From: Vreelandella boliviensis LC1
Lineage (GTDB): Bacteria; Pseudomonadota; Gammaproteobacteria; Pseudomonadales; Halomonadaceae
Reading direction: 5' to 3'
Length of the DNA: 52,044 bases
Assembly (NCBI RefSeq): GCF_000236035.1
Contig: NZ_JH393260.1
Coordinates: 340,606 to 392,649, forward strand
Under the pieces are notes generated by a model. It saw only the letters and a list, made by a program, of their open reading frames with translations. It did not search any database and had not been told where the DNA came from. Both the position numbers and the translations under genes were made by a program. Positions 29,579-39,160 of the stretch are shown here, piece after piece (the first letter of the stretch is position 1; each line of letters starts with the position of its first letter).

Positions 29579-30399
29579 GAGCGACGCTCCGAAGCGTGAG
29601 GTATGTTATTAGAATTGGCCCAGACGGGGCGGCGCTTCTCAAAAAAGCTGGATAAACCCTCTTGGCCCTCCTGGCTTACCCGCAGCTTGGCGATCACCTG
29701 GCAGGTATGTTCGCGGGTGTCGTCACTGTCAGGGGCTTGAGCCACCTCTGCCATTAGCGCTTTGGTAGCGCGCTGGGCTTGGGGCGAGCCTGCCAAGAGC
29801 GTCGTTAGCATGGCGTCGACGGCGCTGTCTAACGCTTCGTGTTCAACTACCTGGTGGGCTAAACCGAGCTTAAGCGCGGTTTCGGCATCCATGACTTCGG
29901 CGGTTAACGCATAGCGACGCATCTGCCGCTCGCCTAGCGCGCGCTGTACATAGGGGCTGATAACCGCGGGCGATAGGCCAATTTTGACTTCCGAAAGGCA
30001 GAACTTGGCTTTACCCGAGGCGATCACTATGTCGCAGCAGGCGGCCAAGCCCACCGCGCCGCCAAAGGCGGCACCTTGAACACGGCAGACGGTAGGGCAG
30101 GGCAGCGTATCCAGGCCGTGCATTAGCGCGGCAAGCTTGCGGGAATCAGCGAGGTTATCTTCCAGGTCGTAATCGACCATGCGCTTCATCCAGTTTAAAT
30201 CGGCACCCGCGGAGAAGCTTTTGCCTTCGGAGCCCAGTACCACCACGCGCACATCACCCGCTTCAGCAAGGGCGTGGAGCTGGCTGAGATGTTCATTCAG
30301 CTCGGCGATCAAACTATCGTCAAAGGCGTTATGCACCTCGGGGCGGTTTAAGGTCAGGCGCGCTAAGCCCTCTTCTATAATCAGCGTTGAGTAAGCCAT
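29575..30399 (-). CDS. liuC: Methylglutaconyl-CoA hydratase
   Basis: A 274-residue crotonase-fold enzyme that hydrates 3-methylglutaconyl-CoA to HMG-CoA. Oxyanion-hole segments are SFSAGADLNWMK and GAAFGGAVGLAACCDIV; the catalytic Glu is in the LSEVKIGLSPAVISPYV region. An ATG at 30456 would extend it 19 residues into liuB, but aagggg lies 9-10 bases before the ATG at 30399 and MAYSTLIIEEGLARLTLNRP is the family start, so 30399 is used. It is 13 bases after liuB. Confidence 0.94.
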   Translation of the reverse strand: MAYSTLIIEEGLARLTLNRPEVHNAFDDSLIAELNEHLSQLHALAEAGDVRVVVLGSEGKSFSAGADLNWMKRMVDYDLEDNLADSRKLAALMHGLDTLPCPTVCRVQGAAFGGAVGLAACCDIVIASGKAKFCLSEVKIGLSPAVISPYVQRALGERQMRRYALTAEVMDAETALKLGLAHQVVEHEALDSAVDAMLTTLLAGSPQAQRATKALMAEVAQAPDSDDTREHTCQVIAKLRVSQEGQEGLSSFFEKRRPVWANSNNIPHASERRS

Positions 30400-30412
30400 G
30401 GTGATTGCCCCC

Positions 30413-32020
30413 TTACATCCGGAACACGCCGAAGCGTGTCTCTTCGACTTCGGCATTCATCGCAGCGGCTAGAGAAAGCCCCAGTACATCGCGGGTTTGC
30501 AGCGGATCAATCACGCCGTCGTCCCACAAGCGGGCGCTGGCGTAGTAGGGATGGCCCTGATGCTCGTACTGCTCGCGGGTGGGCTGCTTAAAGGCTTCTT
30601 CTTCTTCTTTGCTCCACTCACGGCCTTCGCGTTCGTGCTGCTCGCGCTTAACCTGGGCCAGTACGCCCGCTGCCTGCTCGCCACCCATGACGGAAATGCG
30701 CGCATTGGGCCACATAAACAGCAGGTTGGGGTCGTAGGCGCGGCCACACATACCGTAGTTGCCGGCGCCAAAACTGCCGCCAATCAGGACGGTGTACTTG
30801 GGCACTTTGGCGCAGGCTACGGCGGTCACCAGCTTGGCGCCGTGCTTGGCGATGCCTTCGTGTTCGTACTTGGAGCCAACCATAAAGCCGGTGATGTTCT
30901 GCAGGAAGATAAGCGGAATCTTGCGCTGGGCGCATAGCTCAATAAAGTGCGCACCCTTCACCGCGCTCTCGGAAAACAGCACGCCGTTGTTGGCCACAAT
31001 ACCCACCGGGTAGCCGTGAATATGGGCGAAGCCAGTGACCAGGGTGTCACCGTAATAGCGTTTGAACTCGTCAAAGTCGGAATCATCGACAATGCGTCCA
31101 ATCACTTCCCGCACGTCGTAAGGCTTTTTAAGATCGGTGCCGACAATGCCATAAAGTTCAGCAGGGTCGAGCTTGGGTGGCTTGGGCGCCTGCATGGCGA
31201 GCTTGCCACGCTTTTGCCAGTTCAGCCGCGACACACAGGCGCGGGCAAGCTGCAGCGCGTGGGCGTCGTTTTCTGCGTAATGATCGGCCACGCCGCTCAC
31301 TTTGGCATGAACATCCGCACCACCTAAATCTTCAGCGCTAATGCTTTCGCCGGTGGCAGCTTTAACCAAGGGTGGGCCACCGAGAAAAATCGTGCCTTGC
31401 TCTTTGACGATAATTGACTCATCCGCCATGGCGGGCACATAAGCGCCGCCCGCCGTGCAGGAACCCATCACCACGGCAATTTGCGGAATGCCTTCGGCCG
31501 ACATGGTCGCCTGGTTATAGAAAATGCGCCCGAAGTGGTCGCGGTCAGGGAACACTTCATCTTGCATGGGCAAAAAAGCCCCACCGGAATCGACCAGATA
31601 AATGCACGGCAGACGATGTTTGCGGGCGATCTCCTGGGCGCGAATATGCTTTTTCACCGTCAGCGGGAAATAGGTGCCGCCCTTCACCGTGGCGTCATTG
31701 GCGACGATCACGCACTCGATGCCAGACACCCGGCCAATGCCGGTGACCACGCCCGCCGCGGGAATCTCGCTATCGTAAATATGGTGAGCGGCGAGGGCAG
31801 AAAATTCTAAAAACGGTGAGCCTTCATCGATCAGGTGATCAATACGGTCACGCACAAACAGCTTGCCGCGGCTTTCGTGACGTTCGCGGGCTTTAGTACC
31901 GCCGCCCTCGGCGATGGCGGCGGTCAGCTCGCGTAGTTTAGTGACTTCACCGAGCATTGAGGCTTCGTTGGCTTGAAACACATCGCTGCGCGGATTGACT
32001 TGGCTATTAACAGTGCTCAT
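30413..32020 (-). CDS. liuB: 3-methylcrotonyl-CoA carboxylase, carboxyltransferase beta subunit
   Basis: A 535-residue carboxyltransferase subunit. Family marks are [48 protein letters not shown] and the second half [19 protein letters not shown] with [18 protein letters not shown]. It transfers CO2 from biotin on LiuD to 3-methylcrotonyl-CoA. An in-frame ATG at 32074 overlaps liuA and lacks a ribosome site; 32020 gives the standard length. It is 22 bases after liuA. Confidence 0.96.
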   Translation of the reverse strand: MSTVNSQVNPRSDVFQANEASMLGEVTKLRELTAAIAEGGGTKARERHESRGKLFVRDRIDHLIDEGSPFLEFSALAAHHIYDSEIPAAGVVTGIGRVSGIECVIVANDATVKGGTYFPLTVKKHIRAQEIARKHRLPCIYLVDSGGAFLPMQDEVFPDRDHFGRIFYNQATMSAEGIPQIAVVMGSCTAGGAYVPAMADESIIVKEQGTIFLGGPPLVKAATGESISAEDLGGADVHAKVSGVADHYAENDAHALQLARACVSRLNWQKRGKLAMQAPKPPKLDPAELYGIVGTDLKKPYDVREVIGRIVDDSDFDEFKRYYGDTLVTGFAHIHGYPVGIVANNGVLFSESAVKGAHFIELCAQRKIPLIFLQNITGFMVGSKYEHEGIAKHGAKLVTAVACAKVPKYTVLIGGSFGAGNYGMCGRAYDPNLLFMWPNARISVMGGEQAAGVLAQVKREQHEREGREWSKEEEEAFKQPTREQYEHQGHPYYASARLWDDGVIDPLQTRDVLGLSLAAAMNAEVEETRFGVFRM

Positions 32021-32042
32021 GGCGCGACCCTGCTGATTTTTG

Positions 32043-33212
32043 TTAAAGGGTTTCAGTGAACAGTTCGCGGCCAATCAGCATCCGCCGAATCTCGCTGGTA
32101 CCCGCGCCAATTTCATACAGTTTGGCGTCGCGTAGCAGGCGCCCGGTGGGGTATTCGTTGATATAGCCGTTGCCTCCGAGTAGCTGAATGGAGTCCAGCG
32201 CCACCTGCGTGGCTTTTTCCGCACAGTAAAGAATCACACCGGCAGCGTCTTTGCGGGAGGTTTGGCCACGATCACAGGCGCCTGCTACGGCATAAAGGTA
32301 GGCGCGGCAGGCATTGAGAGTGGTGTACATATCGGCCACTTTGCCCTGTACCAGTTGGAACTCACCTATCGACTGATTGAACTGCTTGCGCTCATGGATA
32401 TACGGCATCACCACATCCATGGCGGCCTGCATAATGCCGATAGGGCCAGCAGCCAGCACGGTGCGCTCAAAATCCAGCCCGCTCATCAGTACGCGAACGC
32501 CTTTGCCTTCCGCCCCAAGTATATTTTCAGCGGGCACGGCACAGTCCTGGAACACCAGTTCACAGGTGTTGGAGCCGCGCATGCCGAGCTTGTCGAGCTT
32601 CTGAGCAGTGGTAAAGCCGGGCATGCCTTTTTCGATAATAAATGCCGTGATGCCTTTAGAGCCTGCTTCTGGGTCAGTCTTGGCGTACACCACCAGTACA
32701 TCGGCGTCGGGTCCGTTGGTGATCCACATTTTGTTGCCGTTAAGAATATAGTGGTCACCGTCTCGCTTAGCGCGCAGCTGCATCGAGACCACATCGGAGC
32801 CTGCGCCGGGTTCCGACATGGCCAAAGCGCCTACATGGTCGCCGCTCATCAGTTTGGGCAGGTATTTGGCTTTCTGTTCGGGGGAGGCGTTGATCTTGAT
32901 CTGGTTGACGCACAGGTTGGAATGGGCGCCGTAGGAGAGCGCCACCGACGCGCTGGCGCGGGAGATCTCTTCCATAGCGATACAGTGGGCGAGATAACCC
33001 ATGCCACTGCCGCCATCCTCTTCCGAGACGGTAATCCCTAATAGCCCCATATCGCCAAACTTCTTCCACAAATCGTTGGGGAACTCATTGTTGCGGTCGA
33101 TTTCAGCAGCCCGGGGGGCAATCTCACTGGCGGCAAAGGCGTTGACCTGCTCCCGTAGCATGTTCAGTTCGTCATCGAGGCCAAAATTGAGTTCTGAGTA
33201 GTGTGAAAACAT
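32043..33212 (-). CDS. liuA: Isovaleryl-CoA dehydrogenase
   Basis: A 389-residue FAD-dependent acyl-CoA dehydrogenase that oxidises isovaleryl-CoA to 3-methylcrotonyl-CoA. Flavin/substrate motifs are [15 protein letters not shown] and [17 protein letters not shown]. The catalytic Glu is in helix G ([13 protein letters not shown]), as in mammalian isovaleryl-CoA dehydrogenase rather than at the usual C-terminal site, where [10 protein letters not shown] has Gly before Thr. This fixes the substrate class well. A TTG at 33218 is possible; the ATG at 33212 has aggtga 7 bases upstream. It lies 116 bases after liuR. Confidence 0.96.
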   Translation of the reverse strand: MFSHYSELNFGLDDELNMLREQVNAFAASEIAPRAAEIDRNNEFPNDLWKKFGDMGLLGITVSEEDGGSGMGYLAHCIAMEEISRASASVALSYGAHSNLCVNQIKINASPEQKAKYLPKLMSGDHVGALAMSEPGAGSDVVSMQLRAKRDGDHYILNGNKMWITNGPDADVLVVYAKTDPEAGSKGITAFIIEKGMPGFTTAQKLDKLGMRGSNTCELVFQDCAVPAENILGAEGKGVRVLMSGLDFERTVLAAGPIGIMQAAMDVVMPYIHERKQFNQSIGEFQLVQGKVADMYTTLNACRAYLYAVAGACDRGQTSRKDAAGVILYCAEKATQVALDSIQLLGGNGYINEYPTGRLLRDAKLYEIGAGTSEIRRMLIGRELFTETL

Positions 33213-33328
33213 GGTCAATCACCTATTGCTAATTATTTATATTGGCTAGCTGTGTCGGCTAATCGATTTGGTGGTATGTATGACTGGGTGCCGAGTCTGT
33301 GTATGGCGGCGGCAGAGTGGGGCTGCAA

Positions 33329-33763
33329 TTAATCGGTGGCTTCCGTTTGTTCTTCTTCCTGCTGTTTTTCGTGTGGCTCTTTTTCATCTAGCTCTTCTAA
33401 CGCTTGGCGGCAGCGAATTTCGGCGCTCTCAAGCTCTAACTGCACCATGGTGATGTCTTTCATCTGTTGGTCGAGTGCCGCACGACGCTCGGCTATTTTG
33501 CTGAGCATTAAATGCAGCTGTTTTTTACTGCCGCTGCGGGTTTCATCCCAGAGCTCGAATAACTCGCGGATTTCGGCGAGTGATAAGCCAAGGCGTTTAC
33601 CGCGAATGGTCAGCTTGAGTCGCACCCGATCCTTACTACTGTAGACACGGGTTTGCCCGCGGCGGGTGGGGTGAAGCAACTCCTGGTCTTCGTAAAAACG
33701 GATGCTGCGGGTAGTCAAGTCAAACTCGCTGGCCAGTTCACTAATCGAGTAAGTTTTGCTCAT
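33329..33763 (-). CDS. liuR: MerR-family regulator of leucine/isovalerate catabolism
   Basis: A 144-residue MerR-type regulator. The N-terminal winged HTH (YSISELASEFDLTTRSIRFYEDQELLHPTRRGQTRVYS) is followed by a long dimerisation coiled-coil (about 80-125) and an acidic, Glu/Gln-rich tail. There are no metal-binding Cys residues, in line with LiuR, which senses a leucine-pathway intermediate. It heads the liuABCDE transcript, and a 16-bp palindrome lies 101 bases upstream. The same palindrome type lies before livG and the valine operon. Confidence 0.92.
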   Translation of the reverse strand: MSKTYSISELASEFDLTTRSIRFYEDQELLHPTRRGQTRVYSSKDRVRLKLTIRGKRLGLSLAEIRELFELWDETRSGSKKQLHLMLSKIAERRAALDQQMKDITMVQLELESAEIRCRQALEELDEKEPHEKQQEEEQTEATD

Positions 33764-33863
33764 GGTGACGTTCTCTCAAAAAGGCATGTTGTTAACAATA
33801 ATTCCTAAAGATCATTCCTAAGATATGCCTTCTATGGAACACTGCCATTGAGGCTAAAACAAG

Positions 33864-33879
33864 TTTACGTTAACGTAAA
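33864..33879. promoter_or_regulatory. LiuR-type operator, perfect palindrome
   Basis: tttacgttaacgtaaa is a perfect 16-bp palindrome, placed upstream of liuR inside a 19-bp promoter spacer. MerR regulators bind such spacers and untwist them. Assignment to LiuR rests on position and on the two similar sites before livG and the valine operon. Confidence 0.65.
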
Positions 33880-34030
33880 GCAATAGTTGTTGGCAGTTGA
33901 AAAGCGTTGAAATGCCGTAACTTGTTAATATCTATGTTTTTAAGTCGGTTATTAATCAAACACAATATCGCCGATAGACCAAAGTTGTAATTGTATTGCT
34001 ATAGCTAGAGTTGCTAGTTTGCACATACAC

Positions 34031-34046
34031 CTTACGTTCAGGTAAA
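34031..34046. promoter_or_regulatory. LiuR-like site upstream of livG
   Basis: cttacgttcaggtaaa matches the liuR-upstream palindrome at 13 of 16 positions. It lies 89 bases before the livG ATG, suggesting co-control of transport with leucine breakdown. Confidence 0.45.
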
Positions 34047-34134
34047 GCAGTGGCAGTCGATTTGCCTGCAATGATTTAGCACAACAACAATTCAGTACAA
34101 CAATTCAGTACAACAACAAGAGGCTTGCCACTCT

Positions 34135-34941
34135 ATGAGTGCAAACGATGTCCTCCAAGGATCTGTCCTCGAAACCCGGGGGCTGACCAAAGAGTTCCGT
34201 GGGTTTACCGCTGTGGACGACGTCAATCTTCAGGTGCAGGAAGGGCATATACATGCGCTGATAGGCCCCAATGGCGCCGGTAAAACCACGGTATTTAATC
34301 TGCTGACGAAATTTCTACCGCCTACCCGCGGCGACATTTTGTACCGTGGCAAGTCGATCACGGGTAAGAAATCCAATGAAATTGCGCAGTTAGGCTTGGT
34401 GCGTTCGTTTCAGATTTCAGCGGTGTTTGCCCATATGACAGCGCTGGAGAATGTACGGGTAGCACTACAGCGAAAACTGGGCACCTCGTTTCATTTCTGG
34501 AAGTCAGAGAAATCTCTAGATCACCTCAACGAGCGCGCCCTTGAATTACTCGAAGAAGTTGGGCTGCGTGAGTACGCCGACACTTTAACCGTAGAAATGC
34601 CTTACGGGCGCAAGCGAGCACTTGAGCTTGCCACGACGCTGGCGCTTGATCCCACCATGATGCTGCTAGATGAGCCTACCCAGGGCATGGGTGCGGAAGA
34701 TGTCGATCGCATCGTAGCGCTGATTAAGCGTGTCTCGCAGGGGCGTACAGTACTGATGGTGGAACATAACCTAAGCGTTGTTAGTCGCCTGTGTGACCGC
34801 ATTACCGTATTGGCGCGGGGAGCGGTGCTGGCAGAGGGTGATTACGATGCTGTCTCTCGTAACCCATTGGTACGCGAAGCGTATATGGGCAGTGACGCCG
34901 CGGAAGAGGATGGTTCTGAAAAAGAGGGGGCTGCCGTATGA
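34135..34941 (+). CDS. livG: Branched-chain amino-acid ABC transporter ATPase (LivG type)
   Basis: A 268-residue nucleotide-binding protein of the hydrophobic amino-acid uptake family. The Walker A is GPNGAGKTTVFN, the signature region MPYGRKRALELATTLALDP replaces LSGGQ as usual in LivG, and Walker B is MMLLDEPTQGMG with the H-loop VEHNLSVV. It pairs with LivF at the membrane permeases LivHM. The stop overlaps the livF ATG by 4 bases. Context beside liu and valine genes suggests leucine/valine import, but the substrate is inferred. Confidence 0.9.
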   Translation: MSANDVLQGSVLETRGLTKEFRGFTAVDDVNLQVQEGHIHALIGPNGAGKTTVFNLLTKFLPPTRGDILYRGKSITGKKSNEIAQLGLVRSFQISAVFAHMTALENVRVALQRKLGTSFHFWKSEKSLDHLNERALELLEEVGLREYADTLTVEMPYGRKRALELATTLALDPTMMLLDEPTQGMGAEDVDRIVALIKRVSQGRTVLMVEHNLSVVSRLCDRITVLARGAVLAEGDYDAVSRNPLVREAYMGSDAAEEDGSEKEGAAV

Positions 34942-35681
34942 ATACCGCAGAAGCGCAGGCGCCTATCGATAACACTCAAAGCCTGGAAATGTTGCGCGTG
35001 CAGGATCTACACGCCTTTTATGGTGAGTCGCATATTCTGCACGGCGTTAATTTTGATGTGAAACGTGGTGAACTGGTCACTTTGCTTGGCCGCAACGGTG
35101 CAGGCCGTAGCACTACCTTAAAATCAATTATGAATATGGTGGGGCGGCGTACCGGCTCGATCGTGATAAACGGTAACGAAACACTCAACATGAAACCCCA
35201 CCATATCCCACGCTTAGGGATCGGCTATTGCCCTGAAGAGCGTGGTATTTTTGCAAGCTTAGATGTGCACGAGAACCTGTTACTTCCGCCTACCGTTCGC
35301 TCGGGAGGCATGAGCCTCGATGAAATCTACGCCATGTTTCCCAACCTTTATGAACGGCGTAGAAGCCAAGGCACGCGGCTTTCCGGTGGCGAACAGCAGA
35401 TGTTAGCCATGGCGCGTATTTTGCGCACGGGGGCGCGCATGCTGCTACTCGATGAAATAACCGAGGGACTGGCCCCAGTCATTGTCCAGAAGCTAGCCGA
35501 AGTTCTGGTTCAGCTTAAAGAGCGCGGTATGACCATTGTGCTCGTGGAACAGAACTTCCGCTTTGCGGCACCGCTGGCAGATCGCCACTTTGTGATGGAT
35601 CACGGTCAGATTGTCGAAGAAATCAGCGCTGCTGAGCTGCCATCGCGGCGGGAACATCTCAACTCAATGCTAGGGGTATAA
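34938..35681 (+). CDS. livF: Branched-chain amino-acid ABC transporter ATPase (LivF type)
   Basis: A 247-residue partner ATPase. Signature RLSGGEQQMLAMARIL and the H-loop VEQNFRFAA are normal. Two deviations are visible: Walker A reads GRNGAGRST, with Arg57 where Lys is expected, and Walker B reads LLLDEITEGL with Ile in place of Pro. The Arg substitution may occur in some LivF relatives, but it could lower ATPase activity. It overlaps livG by 4 bases and is followed after 133 bases by the binding protein. Confidence 0.9.
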   Translation: MNTAEAQAPIDNTQSLEMLRVQDLHAFYGESHILHGVNFDVKRGELVTLLGRNGAGRSTTLKSIMNMVGRRTGSIVINGNETLNMKPHHIPRLGIGYCPEERGIFASLDVHENLLLPPTVRSGGMSLDEIYAMFPNLYERRRSQGTRLSGGEQQMLAMARILRTGARMLLLDEITEGLAPVIVQKLAEVLVQLKERGMTIVLVEQNFRFAAPLADRHFVMDHGQIVEEISAAELPSRREHLNSMLGV

Positions 35682-35698
35682 CGCACAATAAGACTCTC

Positions 35699-35728
35699 TT
35701 GACGCCACACTTCGCTGCTTAAAAGAAT
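35699..35728 (+). promoter_or_regulatory. Candidate promoter for livK
   Basis: TTGACG (35699-35704) and AAGAAT (35723-35728) are separated by 18 bp in the livF-livK gap. A separate promoter would help explain higher expression of the binding protein than of the ATPases. Pattern match only. Confidence 0.3.
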
Positions 35729-35814
35729 AATAAATGAATCACTAATTTGGTATGTCGTTACACAACCGCTTCACCATTACATAACAACAAGGGCCCCAGG
35801 GCCAGGAGACGAAC

Positions 35815-37038
35815 ATGACCTTTATGAAAAAAACGATGGCCACCAGCATCGCCGTTGCAGCAGCTTCAAGCCTTGCTGTGTCCACTGCCCAGGCGGATAT
35901 GAGCGATGGTGAAGTTCGTATTGGCTACTTAGCTGATATGTCTGGTACATATCGTGACCTGGCTGGCCCGGGCGGGCAAACTGCGCTAGAAATGGCGGTT
36001 GAAGATTTTGGTAGCAGCGTTAACGGTAGCCCGATTGTAGTGTTCAGTGCGGATGACCGCAACAGCGCTGACGTCGGCGCGAACACTGTGCGCGGCTGGA
36101 TCGATCAAGACAACGTCGATATGGTCGCGGGCTTGGTCGCCTCTTCAGTGTCGATTGCGGTTACCAAAGTGCTCGAAGAGAACAATGGTCTGGGCATCGT
36201 GTCTGGCTCTGCGGCTTCTAGTATTACCAATGAACATTGCACGCCTAACCATATTCATTGGGTATACGACACCTATCCGCTCGCTAACGGAACCGCTAAA
36301 GCGGTAGTAGAGCAGGGGGGCGACAGCTGGTTTATGCTTACCGCTGACTATGCGTTTGGTCATGCGCTTGAAGCCGACGTGACCAAAGTCGTGGAAGAGA
36401 GCGGCGGTGAAATTGTTGGCGGCGTACGCCACCCATTCCCCACTAATGACTTCTCCTCTTACATTCTTCAGGCGCAAGGTTCCGGTGCGAAAATTATTGG
36501 TCTTGCCAACGCCGGTGCTGACACTGTTAATGCAATCACCACCGCCAGCCAGTTTGGTATTACCCAGTCTGGTCAGCAGCTAGCGGGCCTGCTGATTTTC
36601 TTGAATGATGTTCATGCGCTGGGCCTGGATGCCACTCAAGGGCTACTGCTCACTACTGGCTGGTACTGGGATATGGATGAACACTCCCGTGAGTGGGCGC
36701 AGCGCTACTTCGACGAAGTCGGTCGCATGCCGACCATGGTTCAAGCGGGCATTTACTCCAGCACCATGCACTACCTGAAAGCCGTTGAAGCGGCGGGCAC
36801 TGACGACCCGGAAACCGTGCGCGCGCAAATGGCCGAGATGCCGATTGAAGACTTCTTTGCCCGTAACGGCTCGATTCGTGAAGATGGCCGCATGATCCAC
36901 GATATGTACCTGGCCCAGGTAAAAACGCCGGATGAGTCCACCGGTGAGTGGGACCTTTACGAAATCCTCAGCACCATTCCCGCCGAAGAAGCCTACCGCC
37001 CGCTATCTGAAAGCCAGTGCAAATTGGTGCAGAACTAA
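35815..37038 (+). CDS. livK: Periplasmic branched-chain amino-acid binding protein (LivK type)
   Basis: A 407-residue type I periplasmic binding protein. The signal peptide is residues 1 to about 27 (basic MTFMKK, hydrophobic core, cleavage after AQA). The mature part begins VRIGYLADMSGTYRDLAGPGG, the usual ligand-loop start, and continues with NDRNSADVGANTVRGWID and DYAFGHALEADV, fitting the Peripla_BP_6 fold. The SD ggaga is 6 bases before the ATG at 35815. It delivers substrate to LivHM; ligand identity is inferred from the neighbouring leucine and valine genes. Confidence 0.9.
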   Translation: MTFMKKTMATSIAVAAASSLAVSTAQADMSDGEVRIGYLADMSGTYRDLAGPGGQTALEMAVEDFGSSVNGSPIVVFSADDRNSADVGANTVRGWIDQDNVDMVAGLVASSVSIAVTKVLEENNGLGIVSGSAASSITNEHCTPNHIHWVYDTYPLANGTAKAVVEQGGDSWFMLTADYAFGHALEADVTKVVEESGGEIVGGVRHPFPTNDFSSYILQAQGSGAKIIGLANAGADTVNAITTASQFGITQSGQQLAGLLIFLNDVHALGLDATQGLLLTTGWYWDMDEHSREWAQRYFDEVGRMPTMVQAGIYSSTMHYLKAVEAAGTDDPETVRAQMAEMPIEDFFARNGSIREDGRMIHDMYLAQVKTPDESTGEWDLYEILSTIPAEEAYRPLSESQCKLVQN

Positions 37039-37089
37039 TTTCTAGGCTGGCTTGGATCAGTTAGCAATCGCAAGTGACGTGTAGAACCG

Positions 37090-37112
37090 GTTGGCGGCAA
37101 GTTGCCGCCAAC
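37090..37112 (+). other. Perfect hairpin between livK and livH
   Basis: Arms gttggcggcaa and ttgccgccaac (11 bp each) are separated by one base. There is no T-run, and it ends 26 bases before livH. Such stems often protect the 3' end of a binding-protein mRNA from exonucleases, so livK can exceed livHM. Confidence 0.65.
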
Positions 37113-37138
37113 TGCATGACGGCGAGGAGAGTCGTATC

Positions 37139-38026
37139 ATGATGATGATATTCGGCGTGCCAATGGCCGTCTTCATGGGGCAGCTAACGCTGGGCCTAGT
37201 GAATGGCGCCTTTTACGCACTGCTTAGTCTGGGCTTGGCGGTCATCTTCGGCCTGTTGAAGATCGTCAACTTTGCCCACGGGGCGCAATACATGCTGGGG
37301 GCCTTCGCCGCGCTGTTGGGCTTTCGTTATTTAGGCATTAATTACTGGCTGGCGCTATTTTTGGTGCCGTTAGTGGTGGGCGCCTTCGGTGTGCTGCTGG
37401 AGCGCTTTTTACTACGCAGAATTGCCCATTTAGACCATCTCTACGGGCTGTTGCTGACCTTCGGTTTAGCGCTGATTTTTGAGGGCACGCTGGTCAATTT
37501 CTTCGGTGTTTCTGGTGCGCGCTATGCTACGCCGGAAATTTTTCAGGGTGGTTTGAACCTGGGCTTTATGTTCCTGCCCACTTACCGCGCCTGGGTACTG
37601 GTGGCGGCGCTGGCGATGTGCCTGTTTACCTGGTTTATGATCGAACGCACGCGGCTGGGGGCTTACCTGCGCGCGGGTACTGAAAACTCGCAGTTAATGC
37701 AGGCGTTTGGCGTTAACGTGCCATTGCTCATTACGCTTACTTATGGCTTTGGCGTTGCGCTCGCCGCATTTGCCGGGGTCTTGGCTGCGCCGCTCTATCC
37801 GGTATCGCCAACCATGGGGTCAAGCCTGTTGATCGTGGTTTTTGCGGTCGTGGTGATTGGCGGTATGGGGTCGATTCTAGGTGCGATTATTACCGGTCTC
37901 GCCATGGGTATCATCGAAGGGCTAACCAAGGTGTACTACCCAGAAGCCGCTAATACGGTGATCTTTCTTGTCATGATCCTTGTGCTCATGTTTCGCCCCG
38001 TTGGGCTGTTCGGTAAGGAGGCATGA
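37139..38026 (+). CDS. livH: Branched-chain amino-acid ABC transporter permease (LivH type)
   Basis: A 295-residue inner-membrane permease with about eight hydrophobic helices. Family marks are LTLGLVNGAFYALLSLGLAVIFGLLKIVNFAHG near the start and GMGSILGAIITGLAMGIIEG in the cytoplasmic loop region that contacts the ATPases. A TTG at 37091 falls inside the hairpin; the ATG at 37139 has gaggagag upstream with good spacing and is chosen. Its stop lies just inside the livM start region (aaggaggcATGA). Confidence 0.92.
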   Translation: MMMIFGVPMAVFMGQLTLGLVNGAFYALLSLGLAVIFGLLKIVNFAHGAQYMLGAFAALLGFRYLGINYWLALFLVPLVVGAFGVLLERFLLRRIAHLDHLYGLLLTFGLALIFEGTLVNFFGVSGARYATPEIFQGGLNLGFMFLPTYRAWVLVAALAMCLFTWFMIERTRLGAYLRAGTENSQLMQAFGVNVPLLITLTYGFGVALAAFAGVLAAPLYPVSPTMGSSLLIVVFAVVVIGGMGSILGAIITGLAMGIIEGLTKVYYPEAANTVIFLVMILVLMFRPVGLFGKEA

Positions 38027-38028
38027 AC

Positions 38029-39021
38029 ATGGCAGAATCTCAACCAATGACGGCGCCATCCGCGGTAGTGGAGCGTCAAAAGCGAGCTAAATTTCGTCGC
38101 AATATGTTCTATCTGGCGTTGATTGTGGTGGGTTTGGTCGCGCCATTTTTAGCCTACCCCGTGTTCCTGATGAAGGTGCTCTGTTTCGCGCTATTTGCCT
38201 GTGCGTTTAACCTGCTGCTTGGCTATGCAGGGTTGCTCTCTTTTGGCCATGCGGCGTTCCTGGCGACCGGTGGCTACGTAACCGGCTATCTATTGGCGAG
38301 CTATCCAGGGTTAACGCCGGAGCTGGGTATTATCGCTGGCACCCTGTTAGCCACGTTGCTTGGCGTAGTATTTGGGGTGCTCTCCATACGTCGCCAGGGC
38401 ATCTATTTCGCTATGGTGACTCTGGCGATCGCCCAGCTGGTGTACTTTATGTTTGTCCAGGCGCCGTTTACCGGCGGTGAGGATGGCTTGCATGGCGTGC
38501 CCCGTGGCGAACTGTTTGGGGTAATCAGCCTGAGCAGCAATCTGGCCATGTACTACTTTGTCTTCGCGATATTTATCTTTGGCTTCGCGCTGATTCAGCG
38601 CACGGTGCACTCGCCGTTTGGTCAGGTGCTCAAGGCGATTCGCGAAAACGAACCTCGAGCGGTATCGCTAGGCTACAACACCGACGCCTATAAGCTCGTT
38701 GCGTTTGTCATCTCCGCCGGTTTGGCAGGCTTGGCAGGCTCAACGAAAACCGTGGTATTCCAACTGGCTTCGCTGACCGATGCGCACTGGCATATGTCTG
38801 GCGAAGTGATTTTGATGACCCTGTTGGGTGGCGTAGGCACCTTGCTTGGGCCTTTGATGGGCGCGGGAATCGTGGTCAGCCTGCAGCATATTTTGGCGCA
38901 ATCGCCGCTGGGCAACTGGGTCAGCGTGATTCTGGGGATTATCTTTGTGGTCTGTGTGCTCAGTTTCCGTAGCGGCATCATCGGTGAACTGGACAAGATG
39001 TATCGCAAAAACTTTAAGTAG
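38029..39021 (+). CDS. livM: Branched-chain amino-acid ABC transporter permease (LivM type)
   Basis: A 330-residue permease with about nine to ten hydrophobic segments and the LivM segment LLLGYAGLLSFGHAAFLATGGYVTGY, plus LGGVGTLLGPLMGAGIVV in the coupling region. An ATG at 38023 lies one base from aaggagg, while the ATG at 38029 is 7 bases away, so 38029 is preferred (two residues shorter). It ends 50 bases before a strong terminator, closing livGFKHM. Confidence 0.92.
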   Translation: MAESQPMTAPSAVVERQKRAKFRRNMFYLALIVVGLVAPFLAYPVFLMKVLCFALFACAFNLLLGYAGLLSFGHAAFLATGGYVTGYLLASYPGLTPELGIIAGTLLATLLGVVFGVLSIRRQGIYFAMVTLAIAQLVYFMFVQAPFTGGEDGLHGVPRGELFGVISLSSNLAMYYFVFAIFIFGFALIQRTVHSPFGQVLKAIRENEPRAVSLGYNTDAYKLVAFVISAGLAGLAGSTKTVVFQLASLTDAHWHMSGEVILMTLLGGVGTLLGPLMGAGIVVSLQHILAQSPLGNWVSVILGIIFVVCVLSFRSGIIGELDKMYRKNFK

Positions 39022-39070
39022 CTGTGTTGAATAGCACGCTCTGTCTCGTGCTGATTGATGCCTTAACGCT

Positions 39071-39093
39071 GGGCGCCGTTTGGCGCCCTTTTA
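39071..39093 (+). terminator. Rho-independent terminator after livM
   Basis: A 7-bp GC stem (gggcgcc / ggcgccc) with a 4-base loop (gttt) is followed directly by TTTTAT. It lies 50 bases beyond the livM stop and separates the transporter genes from the valine operon. Confidence 0.88.
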
Positions 39094-39160
39094 TATGCAT
39101 TCATTCAGGCCTACGCCTAAGGTCGCAAACGCTGGTATGTTGCTTGTGGTCGGGTAAATG

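Larger units (their letters stand above)
33764..34134. promoter_or_regulatory. Divergent control region between liuR and livG
   Basis: This 371-bp AT-rich gap holds no credible gene. It contains the two LiuR-like sites listed separately, at 33864-33879 and 34031-34046, and a 13-bp direct repeat (caacaattcagta) at 34085-34097 and 34098-34110 in the livG leader. On the minus strand TTGCTT and TTTAGC flank the first palindrome with a 19-bp spacer, the long spacer typical of MerR-type promoters; this promoter reading is inference. Confidence 0.65.
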
